A stretch of 16,129 nucleotides of DNA from Candidatus Flexifilum affinis. Its GTDB lineage: Bacteria > Chloroflexota > Anaerolineae > Aggregatilineales > Phototrophicaceae. Under the pieces are notes generated by a model. The model was not told where the DNA came from. It saw only the letters and a program-made list of their open reading frames with translations, and made no database searches. The stretch lies in NCBI GenBank assembly GCA_016713325.1, contig JADJPJ010000032.1:1-16129 (forward strand), written 5' to 3'. Within the stretch, counting starts at the first letter, position 1, and each line of letters opens with the position of its first letter. Positions 1 through 7,775 of this stretch are shown piece by piece. A program made the translations under genes and the position numbers.

Positions 1-6
1 GCGCGC

Positions 7-12
7 TATAAT
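7..12 (+). promoter_or_regulatory. Possible -10 box for the type ISP gene
   Basis: The hexamer TATAAT lies 49 bases before the ATG at 61, which would put transcription start near base 19. Any -35 box would fall outside the window, so this is only a candidate. No clear Shine-Dalgarno sequence precedes the ATG at 61. Confidence 0.25.
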
Positions 13-60
13 TTCGGCAAATCGCCCGCTATTATTGCCGGAATGCGAAAACCCGCCCCC

Positions 61-3000
61 ATGACCACCGCCACCCCGAGGCGCCGCCCTCGGAATCTAT
101 TACAGGGTGACGCGAGGCGCGCTGGCCTTGGGCGCGGTCGCGAGATGAGCGCCCGCGAGGCCTTCAAGGGGCGCTGCTGGAGGCGGCAACCGGCGCACCC
201 GGCTGGACGCTGGTGAACCGAGCAGCGGTTGGAGACGTCGGCGCGGCGCGTCGTCCCGGACAGTACGTTGCGCGACGCTAACTCCCTGCCGCGCGGCTAC
301 TACGAGCGAAGAAGGACTACGGCCGACGTCCTGGACGCCGGATCGGAGAAGTTCGCCCACGGGGCTACCCACGCAGCACATCACTTCGAGGACACCCGCC
401 ACCATCCTCTACCGGGGGCGGGGCGCACGCCAGCCACCACGACCTGACCGCCCCGGAACGGGTGGCGGCGCTGCTCAACCGCTTCTACGCACATTACCGC
501 AGCCGAACAGCATCGTCGGCTTCGAGGCGGCGGTGGCCCGCGCCTGGAACAACGGCACCCCAGAGACGGCGACCGGGCTGCTGCGGCTGATCAACGATGC
601 GCACAAGAACAACAAGCGCTTCAGGCGGCGTTTGCCGACTTCATGGAGGTGTGCGAGACCTCGCTGAACCCCAGCATCCGGCGCGAGGCGGTGGACGAAT
701 GCTGATCCAGCACCTGCTGACCGAGCGGCTGATGCGCACCGTCGCCGACAATGCCGACTTCAGCCGGCGCAACGTGATCGCCGCGCGAGGTCGGAGACGG
801 TGGTCGACGCGCTGACCAGCCGGCGGCCCCAACCGCCACGAGTTCCCGGGCTGCTCAACTACCTGTACGAGGCCATCGAGCTGGCGGCACGCGACCTGAA
901 AAGGGTTTGCGAGAGGCAAACGTTCATCAATACCGTCTACGAACGTTTTTTCAGGGCTACGCCGTCAAGGTGGCCGATACGCACTGGCATCGTCTACACC
1001 GCAGCCGATTGTCGACTTCATGTGCGCCGCCGTCGGTGCTGCCGACGAATTCGGCAGTCGCTGGCCGACCCCGGCGTGTGCCTCATCGACCCCTGCACCG
1101 GCACGGCAATTTCATCGTCAACCTGCTGGGGCGCGTCCACCGCGCAGAACCCGGCGCGGCTGCCGGATTTTACCGGCGCCGCCTGTTCGCCAACGAAGTG
1201 ATGCTGCTGCCCTACTACATGGCCATGCTGAACATCGAGCACGCCTACGACCTGACCAGGCTATACGCCGTTCGAGGGCTGTGCTTCGTTGGATACGCTG
1301 ACCTAGCCGAAGGCCGCAGATGAAGCTCTCGTTCATGACCGAGAAAAACGGCGCCCGCGTGGAACGCCAGAAGCCGCGCCGATCACCGTGATCATCGGCA
1401 ACCCGCCCTACAACGTCGGGCAGTTGAACGAGAACGACAACAACAAGAACCGCGCTATGATGTGATTGACCGACGGGTGAGCGAAACCTATGCACAAGAC
1501 TCACAGGCGGCCACAGAAATCAAGTCTACGACCGCCTACGTCAAATTCTTCCGCTGGGCATCGGATCGTTTGCAGGGGGCAGGATGGTATCGTTTGCTAC
1601 GTAAGCAACAACGGCTTTGTCGATCCGCTGGCCTTCGAAGGCATGCGCAAGCATCTGCTTAACGATTTCACCGCCAATCTACCATCTCGATCTGCACGGC
1701 GATGTCCGCGTAAACCCGAAACTGAGCGGCACCTCCCATAATGTCTTCGGCATTCAGGTCGGCGTCGGCATGACCGTGGCCGTCCAGAAAAGTGTCAAAG
1801 CATACGGCGTTTACTCTACCACCGTGTACCGGGGTTCTGGCGTCGGAAGAGAAAGCTCAGTTATCTGGCCGAGATGGTTCGCGGGACGGACGACACAACT
1901 CCCGAACTACAGTCCTTTGGCAGGTACACCCCAGACACTCGTCATACCGGGAGCGGGTTCCGGAAAACAAGACACAGTTCGCTACGTACGTACCAATGGG
2001 CTGCAACGAAGCAAAGTCGGCAAAGCCGGATTCGAGATCAGCTGTTTTCAGGGCATATTCATTGAGCTCTGACGACCAATCGTGACGAGAAGTCTACGAC
2101 TTCGGTCCGAGGTGTACTGCCCGAACAGAGTCGCAAGTTCTTTGAAGACTACAACTTGGCCGAAGTGAATCGGTATCGGGCGGGCAGGCAAGCCGACCGG
2201 ACGTGGACCGCTTCGTTCGCTACGCTCGCATCAAGTGGAGTCCGAGATCTAAAGTTGGATCTACAGGACGTGGTCATTACGCCGACTTTCTCAACGAAAG
2301 TAGCCTACGTGCCGGTCAGTCCGGGCCGTTTGGCGAAGCAGCTGGGTGTTTTTGACCGAATTCTCAACGAGAAATCCACGTTGTTTTCGAGAGATCTTCC
2401 TCAACTCCTGAGCGACCGAGCATCACAGATCGGGTGATCTGGCTGTAACGGACGCGAGGAGCGCCGAGCCGTATGTTCGCGTCTCATGGCGGCTTCAATT
2501 CAATCTGCATCTCGTTGACGCTTGGGTGGATCCGCTCCAGACGTTTCCCCTTCTACACCTACGATCCCGACGGCTCCAACCCGGCGCGAGAACATCACCG
2601 ATCGGGCGCTGGCCCGGTTCCGCACGAGAAGTACGGCGACGACCAGATCAGCAAATGGGTCATCTTCTACTACGTCTACGCGCTGCTGCACTCCCCGTCT
2701 ACCGCGAGAATATGCCGCCAACCTCCAAGCGCGATCTGCCGCGCATCCCTGCCCACGCGGATTGCCACGCCTTCGCCCGCGCCGGCCGCAAGCTGGCCAC
2801 CCTGCACCTCGACTACGAGACGGTCACGCCCTATCCGCTGGACTTCGCCTGGAAGCCGGGCAAACCGATGACCTGGCGAGTGGAAGGTGAAACTCAACGC
2901 CGACCAGCCGCCCTGGCGGTCAACAGGTGGCGCTGACGCTCAAGGGCATCCCGGCGGCGCCGTTCAAGTACCGGCTGGGCAACCGGTCGGCGCTAGACTA

Positions 3001-3168
3001 GGTGATCCTCGACCAGTATCAGGTGAAGACGGACAAGCGCGGCGGCATCACCAACGACCCCAACCGGTACAGCGGGGACGAAGCTACACATCGTGGATCT
3101 GGTCGGGCGGGTGGTGCATGTCAGCGTGGAGACGGTGGCGATCATTAGCCGGTCTGCCGGGCCTGTAG
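61..3168 (+). pseudogene. Type ISP-like restriction-modification enzyme (nuclease + N6-adenine methyltransferase + specificity domain), heavily frameshifted
   Basis: A single-polypeptide restriction-modification enzyme would recognise a DNA site, methylate adenine and cut unmodified DNA. Reading across frames from ATG 61 gives a near-continuous protein of about 1,035 residues. A nuclease-like stretch reads VVPDSTLRDANSLPRGYYE followed by AKKD (about 250-315; PD...ExK pattern). A helical linker reads through LNPSIRREAVDEMLIQHLL. The methyltransferase has motif X-like GIVYTPQPIVDFM, motif I DPCTGTGNF (about 1088-1113) and motif IV NPPY (1400-1411). The C-terminal specificity domain has YRLGNRSALDWVIDQYQ-like and VKTDKRGGITNDPNRYSGDE sequences (about 2970-3080), and the stop is TAG at 3166-3168. 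Tens of single-base indels interrupt it, yet motifs between them are intact, which favours sequencing error over decay. No SF2 helicase block is seen between nuclease and methyltransferase, unlike LlaGI-type enzymes. If the indels are real the gene is dead. Family call is firm; intactness is not. Confidence 0.8.
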
Positions 3169-3225
3169 GCGTCGGGTGGCGGCGCCGGACGTTGATAAAA
3201 CTTACCCCTCAGTAAAGGGCGAAAG

Positions 3226-3239
3226 CCGGCTGAAGCCGG
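3226..3239. repeat. Hairpin CCGGCT-GA-AGCCGG
   Basis: A perfect 6-bp inverted repeat with a 2-base centre lies 57 bases after the type ISP stop codon. The surrounding GAAAGCCGGCTGAAGCCGGT is the kind of short intergenic hairpin that recurs in GC-rich genomes. No T-run follows, so a classical terminator is not supported. Confidence 0.5.
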
Positions 3240-3343
3240 TTGGCAGCGGCACTCGATCCACGGGGGGATGAAAGCACGCCCCGTCGTTGCGAGGTCCGTG
3301 CACTTTCAACCCGCTTCCAGTGAGTTTCCAGCTTTTCGAGGTA

Positions 3344-3366
3344 GCCGGAGGTTTCTAACCTCCGGC
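3344..3366. repeat. 10-bp perfect hairpin GCCGGAGGTT-TCT-AACCTCCGGC
   Basis: Arms 3344-3353 and 3357-3366 are exact reverse complements around a 3-base loop. A related hairpin (GAGGTT-CAC-AACCTC) sits at 3826-3840 inside the same flanking text. The arms have diverged in length, but pairing is kept and the loop has changed. Confidence 0.7.
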
Positions 3367-3403
3367 GCGATTGGGCTGAACCGATCGGGGCAGACAGGGT
3401 GGC

Positions 3404-3423
3404 GGACGCGCAGTAGCGCGTCC
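3404..3423. repeat. Palindromic repeat GGACGCGC-AGTA-GCGCGTCC, copy 1
   Basis: Arms 3404-3411 and 3416-3423 are perfect 8-bp complements with loop AGTA, followed by CTACG. Copies with the same stem occur at 3920-3939, 10657-10676 and 12580-12599, and a decayed copy at 3696-3711. Confidence 0.8.
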
Positions 3424-3636
3424 CTACGATAACCGTGGGATGGCGATGGGAGCGCGGTTCAGCCCCCTTGGTGGGCTGGTCGGTTTTGGTAGCCGGGCCT
3501 TTAGTCACTCGGCGGCGTGGGTGGACCCGTCCGGGGCAGGCGGGGTGGCGGACGCGGCCTCGTCCGACGGGACGCCGTGGGTTGTGAGGGATCGCGGTTC
3601 AGGCTTCTTTTCCATGACAGGCTGGTCGGTTTTGTG

Positions 3637-3659
3637 GCCGAGGTCCTTTGGTCCTCGGC
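3637..3659. repeat. Hairpin GCCGAGG-T-CC-TTT-GG-T-CCTCGGC
   Basis: A 7-bp outer stem (3637-3643 with 3653-3659) continues past a T/T mismatch into a 2-bp inner stem around loop TTT. It follows one of the two GGCTGGTCGGTTTT copies, so it belongs to the repeat mosaic. Confidence 0.6.
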
Positions 3660-3695
3660 GCGTATTCGGACCGATCGGGGCAGAGCGATAGTGAT

Positions 3696-3711
3696 GGACG
3701 CGCAGTAGCGC
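3696..3711. repeat. Decayed copy of the GGACGCGC palindrome
   Basis: GGACGCGC-AGTA-GCGC is followed by TTC where the other copies have GTCC, so the outer half of the 3' arm is lost. The 5' arm and loop match copy 1 exactly. Confidence 0.55.
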
Positions 3712-3825
3712 TTCAGCGAATACCTCTGGGCTGGGAGCCGCCGAGAAACTTCCAACAAATTGTCTGGATCGGCGCGTCAGCTTTTTTAACCCACTTCCGG
3801 GTTTCCAGCTTGCGGGGGGTGCCCG

Positions 3826-3840
3826 GAGGTTCACAACCTC
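3826..3840. repeat. Hairpin GAGGTT-CAC-AACCTC
   Basis: A 6-bp perfect inverted repeat that is a diverged partner of the 3344-3366 hairpin. It is preceded by the same TTTCCAGCTT text about 20 bases upstream. Confidence 0.55.
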
Positions 3841-3868
3841 GCGGGGCGGCGGAACGATCAGCGAGGAC

Positions 3869-3889
3869 GGGCGGTTTCGCGGACCGCCC
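3869..3889. repeat. Second palindrome type GGGCGGT-N7-ACCGCCC
   Basis: Arms 3869-3875 and 3883-3889 are exact complements around TTCGCGG. It is followed by CTACG, the same 3' flank that follows copy 1 of the GGACGCGC palindrome, so the two hairpin types seem to share a conserved border. Confidence 0.65.
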
Positions 3890-3898
3890 CTACGAACA

Positions 3899-3948
3899 CC
3901 ATGGGGTGGAGGTGCGTAGGGACGCGCTACTGCGCGTCCGCCCCGTGG
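3899..3948. repeat. Palindromic repeat GGACGCGC-TACT-GCGCGTCC, copy 2, with outer stem
   Basis: The core hairpin is 3920-3927 with 3932-3939, loop TACT. Outer arms CCATGGGG (3899-3906) and CCCCGTGG (3941-3948) also pair, with one G-T wobble. A GTAGG border precedes the core. This copy is inverted relative to copy 1 and sits just after the GNAT gene's stop codon (its 3' side). Confidence 0.75.
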
Positions 3949-3974
3949 AAAATCCTCTCCGCCGCCGGACGACC

Positions 3975-4737
3975 CTAGGTTATGCCGCCGGGTTGACCGC
4001 GATGCCTTCTTCCACAGTACCAGCGGATGAAGCCGGCCTTGATGGCCGTGCGCTGCGAGCCGATATTCTCCTCCTGCGTGCGGTACTGCATGATCTCCCC
4101 GCGGCTGCTGGAATGCCGCGCCAGCATAACAATCACGTCGGCGGCGATGCCCTGGCCGCGCCAGTCCGGGTGGAGTCAGCACGCCGATGTCGGCCCACCG
4201 GCCAGCCCTCGAAATAGTAGAGCAGCGAGGCCACGCTCACCAGCCGGTCGCCCGGCGAAGCAACCCCGCCACCAGGGCGTCCTCCATCGAAATCTGCGAC
4301 AGGGCACGCTCCCAGTCGCTGCGCCGCGGACAGCACTCCAGCGCGGCGGCGTCGGCGGCGCTGTCCGGGGTCAGCAGGCGCACGCCGGGTCGGCGGCGGG
4401 GGGTGATGCGTTCCGGCAGTTGGTAGTAGTAGTAGTCACGCCAGGCGAAGGACGCGCCGAGCGCCGGCAGGACAGCCTGGATCTGCGCGACGGCCTCGTC
4501 GACCGTGACGGCGTGATCGGACGAGCCGAGCAGAGGCGCCGTCTCGATCTGCGGCTGCAAGGCAAGCGGAAGCTGGATCAGCGTGTTCCACTCGCTGCGG
4601 TAAAGGACGAGGCGGTTCGGCGGCGGAAAATCCGCATTGCCCGCGATCAGGTGGGTGCCGGGCGCGAGGATGGTCTCCACCGGCACTTTCATACGCCATG
4701 CCCAGAACTCGGCGACGCGATCCTCCAGCGTGTTCAT
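3975..4737 (-). CDS. GNAT-family N-acetyltransferase (frameshifted)
   Basis: This cytoplasmic enzyme would transfer an acetyl group from acetyl-CoA to an unknown acceptor. ATG at 4737 begins MNTLEDRVAEFWAWRM, with AAGGA seven bases upstream as a ribosome site. The protein of about 250 residues has an N-terminal half of unknown fold, then the GNAT core near its C-terminus. SVASLLYYFEGWPVADIGVL covers strands 3-4. PDWRGQGIAADVIVMLARHS carries the acetyl-CoA motif R-x-x-G-x-A. ENIGSQRTAIKAGFIRWY is the usual N..S...A...GF segment, and the stop is TAG at 3975-3977. Three single-base indels break it: one base lost near 4258-4262, extra bases at 4194-4196 and 4172-4173. Correcting them gives one frame. 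It is divergent from aapJ, with no clear functional link. Confidence 0.75.
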
Positions 4738-4776
4738 CAGCAGTCCTTGCGCGTTCGCATGCCGTTCAATGGGCTG

Positions 4777-4782
4777 ATTATA
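4777..4782 (-). promoter_or_regulatory. Possible -10 box for the GNAT gene
   Basis: On the - strand the sequence is a perfect TATAAT about 40 bases upstream of ATG 4737. At 17-bp spacing the -35 position reads TGCGGA, a poor match, so the assignment is moderate. Confidence 0.4.
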
Positions 4783-4884
4783 GTGAATGCGCTGCCGCTT
4801 CCGCATGATGCACAATGTCAGCAGTTGTGCGTGATTGCCTACTCGTGATTCTCCTTCAGCGCGCCGCGCCGCCGCCCTTCTGTT

Positions 4885-4913
4885 TTGACAACCCTTATTT
4901 ATTACGCTAAACT
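4885..4913 (+). promoter_or_regulatory. Sigma70-like promoter for the aap operon
   Basis: TTGACA (4885-4890) is a perfect -35 hexamer. It is followed by a 17-base, AT-rich spacer and TAAACT (4908-4913), which matches four of six TATAAT positions. Transcription would start near 4920, giving a leader of about 120 bases before aapJ. It is an AT-rich island in GC-rich DNA, which adds weight. Confidence 0.65.
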
Positions 4914-4926
4914 GCCCAAATATTGC

Positions 4927-4970
4927 GATGCGTCTCGTGTGAAAGTACCAATGCAGTCCACGAGGGCATC
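4927..4970 (+). promoter_or_regulatory. Leader hairpin or inverted-repeat operator upstream of aapJ
   Basis: GATGC (4927-4931) pairs with GCATC (4966-4970), and CTCGTG (4934-4939) pairs with CACGAG (4959-4964). The bases GT and G form a small internal loop, and the terminal loop is 19 bases. It starts just after the predicted transcription start, so it could be a leader RNA structure or a repressor site. No known riboswitch class is recognised. Confidence 0.5.
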
Positions 4971-5025
4971 CGGTATTCTTCTCAAGCGGTGGTTGGTCCT
5001 TGTTTTGCCTCACTGATTGTCACTT

Positions 5026-5031
5026 AAGGAG
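5026..5031 (+). promoter_or_regulatory. Ribosome binding site of aapJ
   Basis: AAGGAG is nine bases before ATG 5041. It fixes the start there rather than at the in-frame TTG at 5017, which lies upstream of this site. Confidence 0.75.
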
Positions 5032-5040
5032 TATTTGACG

Positions 5041-6092
5041 ATGAAGAAGCGGTTCAGCTTGCTGGCTCTCGTCCTGGTCGTCGCGCTGATGACCTCCAGC
5101 TTCGCCTTCGCGCAGGATGCCGCCCCCGTGGCCCTGGGCGAAATCACCCAGCGGATTATCGACCGCGGCGAGCTCATTTGCGGTGTGAATACCGGTCTGG
5201 CCGGCTTCGCCGCGCTCAACGATGCCGGTGAATATGAAGGCTTCGACGTCGACTTCTGCCGTGCGGTCGCCGCTGCCATCCTGGGCGATGCCAATGCCAT
5301 CTCCTACCGTCCGCTTCAGGCGGGCGAGCGCCAGGCTGCCGTTCAGTCCGGCGAAGTCGACATGATGTCACGCAATACCACCATCACGGTCAGCCGCGAC
5401 ACGACCTGGGGCGCAAGCTTCATGCCGGTCACCTTCTATGACGGCCAGGGCCTGATGGTCAGCACCGAAAGCGGTATCGCCGAGGATCCGAAGAGCTGGA
5501 AGGCGCGTCGATCTGCGTTCAGAGCGGCACGACCACCGAAGCTCAACCTGGCCGACGCCTTCGATCAGCGCGGCCTGAGCTACTCCGCTCAGGTGTTCGC
5601 CGACGCCGCGTCGACCTGGGAAGGCTACCTGAGCGGCCGCTGCGACGCCTTCACGACCGACAAGAGCGGTCTGCTGGCTTACCAGTCCACCGCGGGATCC
5701 GGGCGCGCACACCATCCTGGAAATCACCCTCAGCAAGGAGCCCCTGGCCCCGGTGGTCCCGCAGAGCGACGCGCAGTTCGCCGACATCGTCCGCTGGGTC
5801 ATCTACGCCATGATCCAGGCTGAGGAATTCGGCATTACCAGCGAGAACATCGACGACTACCTGACCAGTGAACTGCCGGAAATCCAGCGCCTGCTGGGTA
5901 CCAACGACAACTCCGCCGGCGCCTACTTCGGCATTCCCAACGACTTCGTGGTCACGGTCATCCGTCAAAGTCGGCAACTACGGCGAGGTCTTCGACCGTC
6001 ACCTGGGTCCGGAAACCGTCTTCGACCTGGATCGCGGTCTGAACGCGCTGTGGACCGAAGGTGGCCTGCAGTACGCGCCGCCCTTCCGTTAG
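5041..6092 (+). CDS. aapJ: AapJ-like polar amino-acid ABC transporter substrate-binding protein (frameshifted)
   Basis: This secreted solute-binding protein captures L-amino acids and delivers them to the AapQM permease. It begins MKKRFSLLALVLVVALMTSS, a signal peptide likely cut after AFA, before QDAAP. The mature protein carries SBP family 3 sequence: DRGELICGVNTGLAGFAALN, EYEGFDVDFCRAVAAAILGD, QSGEVDMMSRNTTITVSRDT, FMPVTFYDGQGLMVS, and near the C-terminus PVVPQSDAQFADIVRWVIYA and NYGEVFDRHLGPET, all typical of AapJ. Corrected length is 349 residues, normal for the family. Four single-base indels split it: one base lost at 5498-5501, extra bases at 5539-5540, 5694-5696 and 5967-5969. Removing them restores ICVQSGTTTE, STADPGAHTILEIT and RQVGNYGEV. 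First gene of the operon, expected to be the most strongly expressed. Confidence 0.9.
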
Positions 6093-6108
6093 TCAAACGC
6101 TCAGGCTC

Positions 6109-6136
6109 CATCGCCGCGTCACATGACGCGGCGATG
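6109..6136 (+). promoter_or_regulatory. 13-bp hairpin between aapJ and aapQ
   Basis: CATCGCCGCGTCA (6109-6121) and TGACGCGGCGATG (6124-6136) are perfect complements separated by CA; the real loop would be ACAT or larger. No T-run follows. In binding-protein operons, such a structure just after the first gene commonly protects the upstream mRNA end or partly stops transcription, so more binding protein than permease is made. That role here is inference. Confidence 0.75.
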
Positions 6137-6245
6137 AACCAACAGGGGCATGGTCCGAATCACGCATCACCTTTCGCCATGCCCTGCGTTCACTTCACTG
6201 CGGTCGAGCAGCGCCGCGCCGCGCGTCTGTGGAGAAAGCAGTACT

Positions 6246-7769
6246 ATGGCAGCGCCATCTCCTTCTTCTCAAAATCGATCGTCCCCTCTCAGCCTGCTTC
6301 GCGATGAACGCGTCCTGCAAATCATCGGGCAGATCGTCTTCGCGATCGTCCTGATCGCGCTGCTGTACGGGCTGGTGGCCAGCATCCTCTCGGCCCTGGC
6401 ATCCAAGGACCTGACGCCCAACCTCTGGTTCCTGGAGACGCGCGCCGGCTTCGACATCGGCGAGAAACCCGCCTGGTACAGCGCCAGCAGCACCTACTGG
6501 GAAGCTTACGTCGTCGGCCTCATCAACACCCTGCGCATTGTCGTCGTCGGACTGGTCTCGACCACGGTGCTGGGGGTGCTGGTCGGCATCTTCCTGCTCA
6601 GCACCAACTGGCTGCTGCGTACCCTCTCGCAGGTTTACGTCGAAATTCTGCGCAACACGCCGCTGCTGATCCAGCTCTTCGCCTGGTATTTCATCGTCAT
6701 GCTCAGCCTGCCCACCTTCCAGCAGAGTGTGTCGCTCCCGCCCGAAGGAATTGCCATCCTTCCGCTGCGCACCCTGATCTACGCCGCTGCCGGGCTGTGG
6801 GTCTGGTCGCACATGCGCCGGCTGTCCGCGCAGCGCCACCGCCGCCGGCGGATCTACGTGTGGGGTTGGGTGGCGCTGGTCGTCATCGCCGAAGCGGCGG
6901 TGCGCCTCGGCCTGCTCGACGGCGGGTCGGCCTTCCGCTTCGAGGTGCAGCCCTGGGCGCATTTCAATATTCGTGGTTTCGCCTTCCCGGAGATCCTGGC
7001 GACCGGCCGCTTCGCCGACTGGATGGCCTTCGTGGCCGTCGGCGCCGGCGTGGCCCTGATCCTGTGGATTTATTACGGACGTCTGAAAGAAAGCACCGGC
7101 CTGCGCTACCCGCGCACCGGCTATGCGATTGGCGCCATCGCCATCGCGGCGGTTGTCGGCTGGGCGCTCGTCACCAGTGAGCCAGGCCCGGCGGCCGTCA
7201 CCGTCACCAATGCCGACGGCGCGGTGGTCCAGATACCGGTCGAAGAGGCGCGCGAGCAGGAACTGCTCACGCCGCAGGATGAGCTGCTGGTCACCAGCGA
7301 CCCGCTCATCTTCAAGCTGCCGACCAAAAATAACTTTCGCTACCTGACCGGGACGCAGATCCTCCCGGAATATATGGCCCTGCTGCTGGGGTTGGTGGTC
7401 TATACCGCCGCGTTCATCGCCGAGATCGTGCGGGCCGGCATCCAGGCGGTGCCACACGGGCAGGTCGAGGCGGCGCGGGCACTGGGCCTGTCCACCGGCG
7501 ATGTGCTGCGATTAGTGGTGCTGCCCCAGGCGCTGCGGGTGATCATCCCGCCGCTGGGCAACCAGTACCTCAACCTTGCCAAGAACTCCAGTCTGGCCAT
7601 CGCCGTCGCCTATGCCGACCTGTTCCAGGTCACGACGACGATCATGAACCAGTCGGGGCAGTCGGTGACGGGCATGGTGATGGTCATGCTCACCTACCTG
7701 ATCCTCAGCCTGATCATCGCCTGGATGATCAACCGCGCGAACAGCCGTTTCCAACTGGTCACAAGGTGA
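6246..7769 (+). CDS. aapQ: AapQ-like amino-acid ABC transporter permease, enlarged
   Basis: One of two inner-membrane permease subunits of the importer. ATG 6246 (MAAPSPSSQNRSSPL) is chosen because GGAG lies 11 bases upstream and a membrane segment follows at residues 24-50. The intact frame gives 507 residues. The first conserved half is EAYVVGLINTLRIVVVGLVS with VYVEILRNTPLLIQLFAWYF. The second has LLLGLVVYTAAFIAEIVRAG and the EAA loop VEAARALGLSTGDVLRLVVL that docks on the ATPase. Between them are about 230 residues, more than in classical AapQ (about 400 residues in total). They include extra hydrophobic stretches (about residues 198-223, 259-278, 291-310) and a roughly 65-residue polar segment. 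It is the only Aap gene with no frameshift, and it ends six bases before aapM. Confidence 0.9.
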   Translation: MAAPSPSSQNRSSPLSLLRDERVLQIIGQIVFAIVLIALLYGLVASILSALASKDLTPNLWFLETRAGFDIGEKPAWYSASSTYWEAYVVGLINTLRIVVVGLVSTTVLGVLVGIFLLSTNWLLRTLSQVYVEILRNTPLLIQLFAWYFIVMLSLPTFQQSVSLPPEGIAILPLRTLIYAAAGLWVWSHMRRLSAQRHRRRRIYVWGWVALVVIAEAAVRLGLLDGGSAFRFEVQPWAHFNIRGFAFPEILATGRFADWMAFVAVGAGVALILWIYYGRLKESTGLRYPRTGYAIGAIAIAAVVGWALVTSEPGPAAVTVTNADGAVVQIPVEEAREQELLTPQDELLVTSDPLIFKLPTKNNFRYLTGTQILPEYMALLLGLVVYTAAFIAEIVRAGIQAVPHGQVEAARALGLSTGDVLRLVVLPQALRVIIPPLGNQYLNLAKNSSLAIAVAYADLFQVTTTIMNQSGQSVTGMVMVMLTYLILSLIIAWMINRANSRFQLVTR

Positions 7770-7775
7770 GCGGCG

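Larger units (their letters stand above)
3169..3974. repeat. Gene-free mosaic of hairpin repeats and diverged duplications
   Basis: No credible protein is seen in this 0.8 kb between two genes whose 3' ends converge here. Three partial copies of a repeat unit can be aligned by eye. The text AACCCGCTTCCAG...TTTCCAGCTT followed by an AGGTT/AACCT hairpin occurs near 3309-3366 and again near 3788-3840. The text GACCGATCGGGGCAGA (or AACCGATCGGGGCAGA) occurs near 3379 and 3669. GGCTGGTCGGTTTT occurs near 3475 and 3620. Individual hairpins are listed separately. It may act as a bidirectional terminator zone for the type ISP and GNAT genes, which is inference. Confidence 0.7.

Noticed and set aside
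3169..3974. CRISPR array
   Set aside because: Repeats are diverged, palindromic, irregularly spaced and without unique spacers of constant length; no cas gene is present.
3505..4182. 225-codon - strand protein spanning the repeat zone
   Set aside because: Only its first quarter overlaps the GNAT gene, out of frame; the rest translates hairpin repeats with no family resemblance.
5017..5019. TTG start for aapJ
   Set aside because: It lies upstream of the AAGGAG site and would add charged residues before the signal peptide; ATG 5041 fits better.
5041..6092. Programmed ribosomal frameshifting in aapJ
   Set aside because: Four shifts in both directions without slippery heptamers or conserved sites; the same kind of shifts occurs in unrelated genes nearby.
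6195..7457. 420-codon - strand open frame opposite aapQ
   Set aside because: Antisense shadow of an intact permease gene, with repetitive charged composition and no ribosome site of note.
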